Positions 26,031 to 33,752 of a stretch of DNA of 39,991 bases are shown piece by piece (positions within the stretch are counted from its first letter, which is position 1; each line of letters opens with the position of its first letter). The notes below the pieces were generated by a model. It was not told where the DNA came from and did not search any database. It was given only the letters and a program-made list of their open reading frames with translations. The translations under genes were made by a program, and so were the position numbers. The DNA comes from Chryseobacterium hagamense (GTDB lineage: Bacteria > Bacteroidota > Bacteroidia > Flavobacteriales > Weeksellaceae), in NCBI RefSeq assembly GCF_007991455.1, contig NZ_BJYJ01000034.1, positions 1 through 39,991 on the forward strand, in the 5' to 3' direction.

Positions 26031-27563
26031 TTATCTTCTCCTTCCTCCCAAACCAAGCATTCCCAAAATCGCTTTTGCTCCTTCCCGCATCAGGGTGCTG
26101 GTGAAAGTCTTTCCTGCTTTGCTCTGCAGGATCTGCTCAAACATTCCCGGCTCTTCTTTTACGGGCTTTGTCTTCCGGCTGCGTGTGGCTTCTGCTTCCT
26201 GTGAAGCCTGTTCCATTCTTCTGACCAGGATTTCATAAGCCGATTCATTATCAATAACCTTTTCATATTTGGCCACCAAGGGTGAACGTCCGGTGAGTTC
26301 TGAGATTTCCGCATCATTCAGCACATCCATCCGCGATTCGGGTGAAATAAGATAAGTATGTACCAATGGGGTCGGGATGCCTTTTTCATCCAGGGCCGTC
26401 ACAAATGCTTCCCCGATTCCCAGGTTCTGAATAAGCGTTGAGGCATTATAAAACTCAGTCGTCGGATAATTTTCCACCGCTTTGGAAATTTCTTTCTTAT
26501 CCTTTGCCGTAAAACCCCGTAATGCGTGCTGTATTTTCAATCCCAATTGTGAAAGAACGGATTCCGGAACATCTCCGGGAATCTGGGTAATAAAATAAAT
26601 TCCTACTCCTTTCGAACGGATAAGCTTCACCATTGTTTCGATCTGGGAAACAAGTGCTTTGGAAGACTCGTCGAAGATCAGATGGGCTTCATCGATAAAT
26701 AGAACCAGCTTAGGCTTTCCGCTGTCGCCTTCTTCCGGAAACGTCATATAGATTTCCGCAAAAAGCGAGAGCATAAAAGTTGAAAATAGCTGGGGCTTGC
26801 TCTGGATATCCGCTACCCGCAGGATGTTTACTACCCCTTTACCGTTCCTGGTCTGCAGCAGGTCATGAACATCGAAGCTCAGTTCCCCGAAGAATCCGGA
26901 AGCACCCTGCTGCTCCAGGGCAACAATGGCACGGAGGATGGCTCCCAGGGATGCCGGAGCGATGGAACCGTAATTGGAAGACAGCTCTGCTTTTCCCTGC
27001 GGATTTTCAGTGACGTACTGCAGCACTTTTTTCAGGTCGTTCAGATCAATTAAAGGCAGGCCTTTGTCGTCACAATATTTAAATACAATCGACATGATGC
27101 TTTGCTGCGTTTCATTCAATTGTAAAATTTTACTTAAAAGCACCGGGCCGAATTCGGTAACCGTAGCCCTCAGCTTCACACCTCTTTCCCCGGAGATGGT
27201 CATCAGCTCTACCGGAAAAGCCTGGGGATGGTAAGGCAGCTGCGTTCTTTCGTACCGTTCCTGAATGGCCGGATTTTCTGTGCCTGCTTCTGCAATTCCC
27301 GAAAAGTCACCTTTGATGTCCAGTACCAGAGACGGGATCCCCTGATGGGAAAGCTGCTCGGCAAAAACCTGCAGGGTTTTGGTTTTACCCGTTCCCGTTG
27401 CTCCCGCAATAAGGCCGTGACGATTGATTGTCTTGAGAGGGATGCTAACATTTACTTCAGGAATCACTTCCCCGTCCAGCATGCCCTTTCCTAATATAAT
27501 AAATTCTCCTTTCGGATGATATCTTGAATTTAGCTCTTCAATAAATTGTGCTTGATCTCCCAT
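26031..27563 (-). CDS. HerA-like / DUF853 (YjgR-type) ATPase
   Basis: 510 residues. The P-loop is GATGTGKT (about residues 54-61), followed by VLDIKGDFSG, and Walker B is LVLFIDEAHLIFDE. The distal region IYFITQIPGDVPESVL and SQLGLKIQHALRGFTAKDKK is typical of the DUF853/YjgR branch of HerA-FtsK ATPases. A basic Gly/Arg tail (LGLGGRRR) ends it. The substrate is unknown; related ATPases pump or translocate DNA. There is no NurA-like nuclease neighbour, though the DnaQ-type exonuclease gene lies 129 bases downstream on the same strand. Confidence 0.9.
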   Translation of the reverse strand: MGDQAQFIEELNSRYHPKGEFIILGKGMLDGEVIPEVNVSIPLKTINRHGLIAGATGTGKTKTLQVFAEQLSHQGIPSLVLDIKGDFSGIAEAGTENPAIQERYERTQLPYHPQAFPVELMTISGERGVKLRATVTEFGPVLLSKILQLNETQQSIMSIVFKYCDDKGLPLIDLNDLKKVLQYVTENPQGKAELSSNYGSIAPASLGAILRAIVALEQQGASGFFGELSFDVHDLLQTRNGKGVVNILRVADIQSKPQLFSTFMLSLFAEIYMTFPEEGDSGKPKLVLFIDEAHLIFDESSKALVSQIETMVKLIRSKGVGIYFITQIPGDVPESVLSQLGLKIQHALRGFTAKDKKEISKAVENYPTTEFYNASTLIQNLGIGEAFVTALDEKGIPTPLVHTYLISPESRMDVLNDAEISELTGRSPLVAKYEKVIDNESAYEILVRRMEQASQEAEATRSRKTKPVKEEPGMFEQILQSKAGKTFTSTLMREGAKAILGMLGLGGRRR

Positions 27564-27992
27564 TTGATTTTTTTACATGATAAATATAAAGTTTTTATAA
27601 AACAGTAGGAAGAAAAAATACAGTTCAAACGGATTAATATTTTAGTCAATTTCCCATAAGTAACCCGTCACACAGTCTCCCACAGCCGAAATACTATTTC
27701 CCACATAATAATAAATGGGATGAAAACATGATTTTTTTCAGGAAAAAATTAAAATAATATTAATTTATTGAGGTACCCGTTATCGAATTAATTCTATACC
27801 GTTGTAAATAACAAAATTTTAAAAAGCGCTCAAATGCATATATAATGTACAATTGCGAAGAAAATCCATAGAAAAAAGTGGACTTAATATCAATTTTAGG
27901 TGAAATAAAACTCATAAACTGCTCATAATTAACAGTTTCTATTTTTCATAAAAAGTAATATATTTGCAACTTAAAATACTAACAAAACTTAC
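27564..27992. other. 429-base divergent intergenic region
   Basis: Very AT-rich, with no credible coding frame. It separates the minus-strand HerA-like ATPase gene from the plus-strand secreted-protein operon and holds the promoter of that operon near its right end. A TATATTTA element on the minus strand near 27580 could serve the ATPase gene. I see no repeats. Confidence 0.6.
27959..27966 (+). promoter_or_regulatory. -7 box of the three-gene secreted-protein operon
   Basis: TATATTTG is a full match to TAnnTTTG, 26 bases before the first ATG. A weak TTTC at 27936-27939 is spaced 19 bases upstream as a -33 element. Confidence 0.6.
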
Positions 27993-28601
27993 ATGAAAAA
28001 AACATTATTACCTGCGATATTACTCGCTTTCAGTTTTTCGTCTGCCCAAGTAGGGAATGTAGGGATCAACACGAACACTCCACGGGTGAAGCTGGATGTT
28101 GCCGGAACTTATAAATCCGGTAAAATCCTGACCGCACCAAGTTCGATCCCGGCAGTAACTTCCGTAGAAAAAGACCGTTATCTGCTGCTTAACCACAGCA
28201 TTTCCGACAATACAGTAAAAAAAATTAATCCTTCGCAGGCAAACTCCCCGGGGATTGCCAGCATTATTACCTATACCTTAAGCAACGTGAACGGTGACTG
28301 GGTAGAAAATTTCAATACCAAAATAAATTCGGACGATTATTCGCTGATGGTATTATCCGCCTATTTCGACCGCGACCTGTATGGAGTAAACATCGCCATC
28401 CCATCCTATGGCGTAAAAAGTGTAAATAGCGAATGGCAGATCTATGCGGATTATTCTCAGCTGTCTTCCACTTCGAATGGCGTATGGACCATCGTATGTG
28501 CAGTATATCCAAAGACATACGTAAAGATTTTCCCTGAACGCGGACCTTTTAACCTTAACGGCACAACCACAGGATCAGACAGTACTCCGATTCTCCCTTA
28601 A
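27993..28601 (+). CDS. Secreted protein with GIxTxTP stalk motif, paralog 1
   Basis: 202 residues with a signal peptide (MKKTLLPAILLAFSFSSAQ). Directly after cleavage comes VGNVGINTNTPRVKLDVAG, a Bacteroidota motif found at the base of surface and fibre-like proteins. The body (about 75-185) is Asn/Ser/Tyr-rich and beta-strand-like with no known domain. The tail TTTGSDSTPILP resembles that of paralog 3. No type IX C-terminal sorting domain is visible. First gene of an operon with two paralogs (10 and 12 bases apart). Confidence 0.75.
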   Translation: MKKTLLPAILLAFSFSSAQVGNVGINTNTPRVKLDVAGTYKSGKILTAPSSIPAVTSVEKDRYLLLNHSISDNTVKKINPSQANSPGIASIITYTLSNVNGDWVENFNTKINSDDYSLMVLSAYFDRDLYGVNIAIPSYGVKSVNSEWQIYADYSQLSSTSNGVWTIVCAVYPKTYVKIFPERGPFNLNGTTTGSDSTPILP

Positions 28602-28611
28602 AATTAATCCC

Positions 28612-29250
28612 ATGAAAAAGAATATTTTATTTATTTTCCTATTGTTTTCTGCTTTAAGCACAGCTCAAGTCGGTATCGGCACACCATCTCCTGTTGAAAA
28701 ACTTGAAGTAAACGGAAGCGTGGCCGTCGGGCAATCCGTAACCATCGATCCGACGGCTTACGTTAATAATCCAGCAGGTTTCACTATTTTAGGAACCGAC
28801 CCTTCATCTGCTACGGTGGGTGGAAAAGTTTTATCTATAGAAACCCTGTACACGCCGCTGATTGTACAGCCTTACTCCATCAGCAACATTTACAGGGACG
28901 ACCTTAATGATGTAAACCTGAATATCCCTACGGATAAATATTTTATTACCATTGCCAACTTTGAAGCGATTCCTTCAGCCGGAAATAACGGCATTTACTC
29001 GCCCGTGGCCAATCCCGACACGAATTCCAACAGAGGGCATTTCACGATCAGGGTATTCCCATCGGGACAGAACTGGCATGTGAACATCGGATATCCTACG
29101 CTCAACACCCAAAATACAACGGACCGGTATACCTACAATTTCGATATCATTATCTATTCAAAAAGATTCTTTAAGGACCTCGGAACCATCAATGTTAATT
29201 TCAACGGATCTAACAATGCGTCCGCTACGGCAGCACCAAGCGGAATCTAA
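28612..29250 (+). CDS. Secreted protein with GIGTPSP stalk motif, paralog 2
   Basis: 212 residues; signal peptide MKKNILFIFLLFSALSTAQ followed by VGIGTPSPVEKLEVNGSVAVG. The body matches its neighbours in layout: a linker, then a domain starting PYSISNIYRDDLNDVNLNIP with a central TNSNRGHFTIRVFPSGQNWHV. The tail (NNASATAAPSGI) lacks the PILP/PVLP end of the other two. Probably exported to the surface; the ligand is unknown. Confidence 0.75.
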   Translation: MKKNILFIFLLFSALSTAQVGIGTPSPVEKLEVNGSVAVGQSVTIDPTAYVNNPAGFTILGTDPSSATVGGKVLSIETLYTPLIVQPYSISNIYRDDLNDVNLNIPTDKYFITIANFEAIPSAGNNGIYSPVANPDTNSNRGHFTIRVFPSGQNWHVNIGYPTLNTQNTTDRYTYNFDIIIYSKRFFKDLGTINVNFNGSNNASATAAPSGI

Positions 29251-29262
29251 ACCATAATTGTC

Positions 29263-29910
29263 ATGAAAAATATTTTATCTATATTAGCTTTTATATGTAC
29301 TTCCCTGATGCTGACGGCTCAGATCAATGGTGTAGGAATCGGTACCAATACCCCGACCCACACCCTGGAAGTAAATGGAAACACAAAGCTCAGCGGAAAC
29401 CTTTACTTCGAAAATCCGGGTGACTATACGGGAAATTCCGCGGGTTCCTACTTTCTGGTAAGGGACAACAGCGATAACGTTATTAAAAGATATGTTCCTG
29501 CAACTTCGGCTTTCAGTGCCATCAACAGTACTGTTTACTTTATTACCAATATCAGCACAAGCGGAGTAACAAATTTCGACACCGGCATTCCTGCCAGCAG
29601 GTATTATGTGGTAATCGGGGGATTTATTATCAGGGGGCAGAATAACGATTCCAATATAAATATTACCCGCCCGAATAACCTGGGCGACTATATTCCTCAA
29701 TATTCAACGCGGGCGTTTGTAGAAAACGGAACCTGGAGGATTAAATTTACGCCGAACAACTCGCGTGTATTTGATCGTGTTCCGGAGATCCGTCTCAGCA
29801 TCAGTGCCTACCGAAGGGATATGCTGACTACAATCAACAATCAGATCAGCTATGATATGAATGCGGTAACTACCGGAAATGCTTCGGTACCCGCACCGGT
29901 ACTTCCTTAA
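29263..29910 (+). CDS. Secreted protein with GIGTNTP stalk motif, paralog 3
   Basis: 215 residues; signal peptide MKNILSILAFICTSLMLTAQ followed by INGVGIGTNTPTHTLEVNG. The C-terminal domain (about 90-200) follows the same pattern as its neighbours, with a basic segment TRAFVENGTWRIKFTPNNSR, and ends TTGNASVPAPVLP. A strong terminator follows, so it closes the operon. Confidence 0.75.
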   Translation: MKNILSILAFICTSLMLTAQINGVGIGTNTPTHTLEVNGNTKLSGNLYFENPGDYTGNSAGSYFLVRDNSDNVIKRYVPATSAFSAINSTVYFITNISTSGVTNFDTGIPASRYYVVIGGFIIRGQNNDSNINITRPNNLGDYIPQYSTRAFVENGTWRIKFTPNNSRVFDRVPEIRLSISAYRRDMLTTINNQISYDMNAVTTGNASVPAPVLP

Positions 29911-29934
29911 TTTACTAAAGCAAATTTATACAAA

Positions 29935-29966
29935 GCAGCAGAATCAAGAGATTCTGCTGCTTTTTT
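29935..29966 (+). terminator. Terminator of the secreted-protein operon
   Basis: Perfect 11-base stem GCAGCAGAATC / GATTCTGCTGC with an AAGA loop, followed by six T. A textbook intrinsic terminator, 25 bases after the paralog 3 stop. Confidence 0.95.
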
Positions 29967-30075
29967 ATGACCATACCTCCCTTTACAGGCGTTTTTTAAT
30001 CAATACAGGGCCTTGTGCAGGAAAAGGTTTTTCTCAAATTTATGAGCGCTCTCATCTTTTTTATAAAAATGGCAG

Positions 30076-30300
30076 TTGCATGCCGATACTAAAAAATATT
30101 TCGATGAAATGATTAGAGTTGCCAGGAACGGAAAGCTGAAAGACTGCATGTATGAAATGTATCACGGCCTGATCGATTATCCGGAGCGCGAACTGCAAAA
30201 AGCCGACTGTATCCAGTTTAAAGCAGATAAAAATATTACCGAAGATGCCAATGAAATTTTATATATAATCTTCTATACTACGGACCAGCCGGCTTTATAG
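30076..30300 (+). CDS. Small protein, family not recognised
   Basis: The open frame runs from a TTG at 30076 (74 residues); the first ATG is 30109 (63 residues, MIRVARNGKLKDCMYEMYHG). Codon use is like that of neighbouring genes, with third-position variety and few rare codons, which favours a real gene. The protein is hydrophilic with two Cys and no membrane segment. No promoter or family is recognised. It could also be the remnant of a longer gene, because no good start exists upstream. Confidence 0.45.
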   Translation: MHADTKKYFDEMIRVARNGKLKDCMYEMYHGLIDYPERELQKADCIQFKADKNITEDANEILYIIFYTTDQPAL

Positions 30301-30401
30301 ATTTATTCTATCAATATCCATTTTTTATTTTTGATGGTATTAAAAAAATAAATCCGATTTTTGTATTTCAAATAAAAACATTAAACGGATACAATCACAG
30401 A

Positions 30402-31811
30402 ATGAAAGTTGAACAAATATACACGGGATGCCTGGCTCAGGGTGCGTACTACATCGTATCCGAAAATGAAGCGGCCATCATCGATCCGCTCCGCGAGGTA
30501 AAACCTTATCTGGAACGGCTGGAGAAAGACAATGTTACCTTAAAATATATCTTTGAAACCCATTTTCATGCAGATTTCGTCTCAGGACATCTGGATCTGA
30601 GTAAAAAAACGGGTGCCCCTATCATCTACGGGCCGACCGCCCAGCCTGAATTCGAAGCCATCATTGCGGAAGACCATCAGATTTTTGAAATCGGAAAGGT
30701 AAAGATCAAAGTGCTTCACACACCGGGTCATACCATGGAAAGCACGACTTATCTGCTGATTGACGAAAAAGGTACTGAAACTGCTATTTTTACCGGAGAC
30801 ACTTTATTTCTGGGCGATGTGGGAAGACCCGATCTTGCCCAGAAGGCAGGAAGTGTTACACAGGAAGATCTTGCAGGTATTCTGTACGAAAGCCTCCAGA
30901 CAAAGATTATGCCCCTCGACGACAGCATTACGGTATATCCGGCGCATGGTGCCGGTTCGGCCTGCGGAAAAAACATGCAGAAAGAGACCGTTGACCTTCT
31001 GGGGAACCAGAAAAGAACGAACTATGCTCTAAACCAGCCTGATAAAGCATCCTTTATCCGTGAAGTGCTGGACGGCCTGACCGCTCCTCCAAAATATTTC
31101 GGGATGAATGTAGCCTTAAACAAGGGCGGTTACGAAAGTCTGGATGCGGTAATGGATAAAGGACTGACGCCGGTTGCGGCAGAAGACTTTGAAGCTTACG
31201 CAGAAGAGACCGGAGCATTGATTTTAGATACGAGAAACCCGGGTGATTTCTGCAAAGGATTTATCCCCAACTCCATCAACATTGGTCTGAAAGGCGATTT
31301 TGCGCCCTGGGTAGGTTCCTTAATTGTTGATGTAAAACATCCATTGCTCCTCATTGCAGATGAAGGAACCGAAGAAGAAGCCATTACGAGACTGAGCCGT
31401 GTCGGTTTCGACCATGTGCTGGGTTATCTGAAAGGTGGTTTTGAAGCCTGGAAAAGCAGCGGTAAAGAAACAGATGAGGTTAACCGGATTTCTCCCGAAG
31501 AATTTACCCGGCAGTTTACGGAACATTCCAAGGTAATCGACGTGCGTAAAATTTCCGAATATGCTGCGGAACATATTGACAATGCCTATAATAAACCTTT
31601 AGACACGATCAGCGACTGGGTAAAGACCATCGATGATCAGGAGCATTTTTTCCTTCATTGTGCAGGAGGCTACCGGAGCATGATTGCGGCAAGCATTCTC
31701 AATTCACATGGGATAAGGAATTTTACGGAAATAGAAGGCGGTTTCGGGGCCATCAAAAAAACCGGCATCCTTCCCACCTCAGATTTTATCTGCCAGTCGA
31801 AAGTGATTTAA
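30402..31811 (+). CDS. CstB-like persulfide dioxygenase-rhodanese fusion
   Basis: 469 residues. The N-terminal metallo-beta-lactamase/ETHE1-type domain (about 1-245) has metal ligands THFHADFVSGH (H54, H56, D58) and HTPGHTMES, plus FTGDTLFLGDVGRPDL. The middle rhodanese-like domain (about 255-355) has no catalytic Cys (LLIADEGTEEEA in its place). The C-terminal rhodanese (about 365-460) keeps the active loop CAGGYRS with C420. This layout equals S. aureus CstB, which oxidises persulfides and forms thiosulfate. It probably handles sulfide/persulfide stress in the cytoplasm. The thioredoxin gene 160 bases downstream is a functional match. Confidence 0.88.
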   Translation: MKVEQIYTGCLAQGAYYIVSENEAAIIDPLREVKPYLERLEKDNVTLKYIFETHFHADFVSGHLDLSKKTGAPIIYGPTAQPEFEAIIAEDHQIFEIGKVKIKVLHTPGHTMESTTYLLIDEKGTETAIFTGDTLFLGDVGRPDLAQKAGSVTQEDLAGILYESLQTKIMPLDDSITVYPAHGAGSACGKNMQKETVDLLGNQKRTNYALNQPDKASFIREVLDGLTAPPKYFGMNVALNKGGYESLDAVMDKGLTPVAAEDFEAYAEETGALILDTRNPGDFCKGFIPNSINIGLKGDFAPWVGSLIVDVKHPLLLIADEGTEEEAITRLSRVGFDHVLGYLKGGFEAWKSSGKETDEVNRISPEEFTRQFTEHSKVIDVRKISEYAAEHIDNAYNKPLDTISDWVKTIDDQEHFFLHCAGGYRSMIAASILNSHGIRNFTEIEGGFGAIKKTGILPTSDFICQSKVI

Positions 31812-31857
31812 AATGGAATTATTTTTGTACTGATTCCGATACATAACAAATTCAATA

Positions 31858-31948
31858 CACTTTAGTTTATAAAGAAAAATATTTAAGACACCGCATCCGG
31901 TACCCTCCGGATCATTTTAAGTGATTTAAATTTTATGAACTAAAGTGT
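31858..31948 (+). repeat. Inverted repeat in the thioredoxin leader
   Basis: ACACTTTAGTT (31858-31868) and AACTAAAGTGT (31938-31948) are perfect 11-base inverted copies, 69 bases apart. They enclose a second hairpin ATCCGG-TACCCT-CCGGAT. An additional direct repeat AAGTGATTTAAA occurs at 31802-31813 and 31919-31930. It could fold as a closed multi-stem leader before the thioredoxin ATG, or be two regulator sites. Confidence 0.6.
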
Positions 31949-31972
31949 TTCTTTTAACTAAAAACCAATCCT

Positions 31973-32272
31973 ATGTCACAAAAATTTCAGGAAATCATCG
32001 ATTCCGAAAGACCGGTTCTTATTGATTTCTTTGCCACCTGGTGCCAGCCGTGCAAAGTACAGTCTTCCGTACTGAATACCGTAAAAGAAAATATCGGCGA
32101 AAATGCCAGAATCATTAAAGTGGATGTAGACCAGTATCCGGCGCTGGCCAGCCAGTACGGGGTGCGCGGCGTTCCTACCCTGGCGATCTTTAAAAAAGGG
32201 GAAATCCTGTGGAAAGAAAGCGGTGTGCACGATGTGAATACCCTGACACAGCTTTTAAAACAATATACTTAA
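31973..32272 (+). CDS. Thioredoxin
   Basis: 99 residues with the active-site segment FFATWCQPCK (Cys24 and Cys27), cis-Pro in YGVRGVPTLAIF, and DVDQYPALAS. The middle of the CxxC motif is QP rather than the usual GP, which may tune redox potential. A cytoplasmic thiol-disulfide reductant. Following the persulfide dioxygenase gene, it may reduce persulfides; that is inference. It ends at a strong bidirectional terminator. Confidence 0.93.
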   Translation: MSQKFQEIIDSERPVLIDFFATWCQPCKVQSSVLNTVKENIGENARIIKVDVDQYPALASQYGVRGVPTLAIFKKGEILWKESGVHDVNTLTQLLKQYT

Positions 32273-32323
32273 ACAAAGGCTGGGGCTGAGACTAAATTCC
32301 CGAATCTCAACCTCAGCCTTTGT
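32273..32323. terminator. Bidirectional terminator between thioredoxin and omega-amidase genes
   Basis: A 19-base stem (32273-32291 with 32305-32323) with one mismatch and one G-T pair and a 13-base loop. It starts on the base after the thioredoxin stop and ends five bases before the convergent gene's stop. Both strands lack a long T-run, but the stem is strong. Confidence 0.85.
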
Positions 32324-32328
32324 CTTTA

Positions 32329-33078
32329 TCATTCAATCGAAAAAGAATCGCGGTCGTTCAGAAACCGGAAATGATTCCTGAATTCTTTCAGTTCTTCCAA
32401 ATGTAATTTCGCTGTAACGAGATTATTTTTTTTCTCAGATAGCTCTGTTCCGTCTGCAAAAAAGCAATGGGAGCTTTCCTGATAAAACAGGCTATTTCCA
32501 TCAGTTCCGATACGGTTCAGCCCAAAAACAAAAGCCAGGTTTTCAATAGCCCGGGCCTTCAGCAGGTGTTCCCAGGCTCTTACCCTCTTTTCAGGCCAGT
32601 TCGCCACATACAGAATGGCATCATAATCATCATTGTTTCTGGAGAAAACCGGAAACCGGAGATCGTAGCATACCTGCAGCAATATCCTGAAGCCTTTGTA
32701 ATCTACAACTACCCGTTCTTTTCCCGGACTGTATACCTGATCTTCCCCCGAAAAAGAAAACAGATGCCTTTTATTATAAAAGTCCACCTGTGAATCCGGA
32801 TGTACAAAATACATCCTGTTGTAAAAACGGCCGTTGTCTTCCACCGGAGCACTTCCACAGAATGCGGCATTCTTTTCTTTCGCCATTTTCCTGAGGAATT
32901 CCAGCGACTCCAGGTGACGGTCAGAAACTTCCGGAGCATCCATGCAGAAACCGGTGGAAAACATTTCCGGAAGCAGAAAGAGATCGGCCTCCTGATGCTG
33001 TAGTTCTTTTTCAATACGCTGAAAGTTTTCCGTTTTATTTTTCCAGACAATATCCAGATTCAGTCCTGTAATTTTCAT
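32329..33078 (-). CDS. YafV-type omega-amidase (nitrilase superfamily)
   Basis: About 249 residues from ATG at 33078 (MKITGLNLDIVWKN); the open frame continues upstream to 33558, but those residues are not conserved and run antisense to the next gene. The catalytic triad is in place: E38 (LFLLPEMFSTGF), K103 (DFYNKRHLFSF) and C137 (LLQVCYDLRFP). The motif LNLDIVWKNKTENF at the N-terminus is of the YafV/omega-amidase type. It likely removes the amide of alpha-keto acids such as 2-oxoglutaramate or alpha-keto-gamma-methylthiobutyramate. Confidence 0.9.
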   Translation of the reverse strand: MKITGLNLDIVWKNKTENFQRIEKELQHQEADLFLLPEMFSTGFCMDAPEVSDRHLESLEFLRKMAKEKNAAFCGSAPVEDNGRFYNRMYFVHPDSQVDFYNKRHLFSFSGEDQVYSPGKERVVVDYKGFRILLQVCYDLRFPVFSRNNDDYDAILYVANWPEKRVRAWEHLLKARAIENLAFVFGLNRIGTDGNSLFYQESSHCFFADGTELSEKKNNLVTAKLHLEELKEFRNHFRFLNDRDSFSIE

Positions 33079-33170
33079 AAACTTTGTTAAAAAACTTCCA
33101 TAAAAATACGATTTTCCAATGATTTCGGTTTTATTTTTGTTGAAGATGTCTTGCTTTTTAAACAACATCA

Positions 33171-33178
33171 TATCTTTA
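33171..33178 (+). promoter_or_regulatory. Possible -7 box for the small outer-membrane protein gene
   Basis: TATCTTTA, one base off TAnnTTTG, 30 bases before ATG 33208, with TTG at 33151-33153 as a possible -33 at 17-base spacing. Confidence 0.4.
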
Positions 33179-33207
33179 GCCGGATAATAACAATTAAAAA
33201 TAAATTT

Positions 33208-33648
33208 ATGAAGAAACTGGTTTTTATGCTGATGCTGGTTTTTGCCGGTACTGCTGCAGATGCCCAGGCCTGGACCGGGAAAGGGGATCAGAAAATCAAC
33301 GCCGGGCTCAGCGCCTGGGGATACGGAACAGGAATTACCGGAACTTATGACTACGGTCTGAACGGCCTGATTTCCGTAGGTGCCGGACTGAATGTTTATT
33401 TCGATAATTACAAGGACAACGATGATGAAAACCGGGTATTCGCTTTCGGAAGGGTAAATTTCCATTTGAAAGATGCCCTGCAGCTGCCGGAAAAGCTGGA
33501 TATCTATCCGGGAGTTGATGTAGGGGTTGTGGGAAGGAATTTCGGGCTTGGCGCACACATCGGCGCGAGATACTTCTTTACCGAGAGAATCGGCGTTTTC
33601 GCCGAAGTCGGCAACAATGGCAGCCTCGGGGTTTCCATTAATTTATAA
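33208..33648 (+). CDS. Small outer-membrane beta-barrel-like protein (DUF6646 type)
   Basis: 146 residues from ATG 33208: signal peptide MKKLVFMLMLVFAGTAADAQ, then alternating beta strands typical of a small porin-like fold (KINAGLSAWGYGTGITGTYD, ISVGAGLNVYFDNY, FGLGAHIGARYFFTERIGVF). It ends in aromatic-poor SLGVSINL. I recall similar Chryseobacterium proteins as DUF6646, from memory only. Likely in the outer membrane; the function is unknown. Confidence 0.75.
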   Translation: MKKLVFMLMLVFAGTAADAQAWTGKGDQKINAGLSAWGYGTGITGTYDYGLNGLISVGAGLNVYFDNYKDNDDENRVFAFGRVNFHLKDALQLPEKLDIYPGVDVGVVGRNFGLGAHIGARYFFTERIGVFAEVGNNGSLGVSINL

Positions 33649-33670
33649 CAGATCATTGCTTTATATGACA

Positions 33671-33697
33671 AAGCTTCCCGTTTCGGGAGGCTTTTTT
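33671..33697 (+). terminator. Terminator after the outer-membrane protein gene
   Basis: Stem AAGCTTCCCG / CGGGAGGCTT (one G-T pair) with a three-base loop, followed by a run of T. It sits 22 bases after the stop codon at 33648. Confidence 0.9.
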
Positions 33698-33698
33698 A

Positions 33699-33729
33699 TT
33701 TGGCATAGTTTTGAGAATTGTTACCTTTG
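33699..33729 (+). promoter_or_regulatory. rseP: Promoter of rseP
   Basis: TTTG (33699-33702), 19-base spacer, TACCTTTG (33722-33729): both elements match the Bacteroidota consensus, with start ATG 24 bases downstream. A good example of the phylum-type promoter. Confidence 0.75.
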
Positions 33730-33752
33730 CAAATTAAACATACAAAGCATTA

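Noticed and set aside
33079..33558. Upstream extension of the omega-amidase reading frame to 409 residues
   Set aside because: The extra residues are not nitrilase-like and run antisense through the small outer-membrane protein gene and its promoter; the conserved start is at 33078.
33701..33715. Sigma-54 promoter (TGGCAT...TTGAG) upstream of rseP
   Set aside because: The -12 element lacks GC at the required spacing, while a full Bacteroidota TTTG-N19-TACCTTTG promoter overlaps it.
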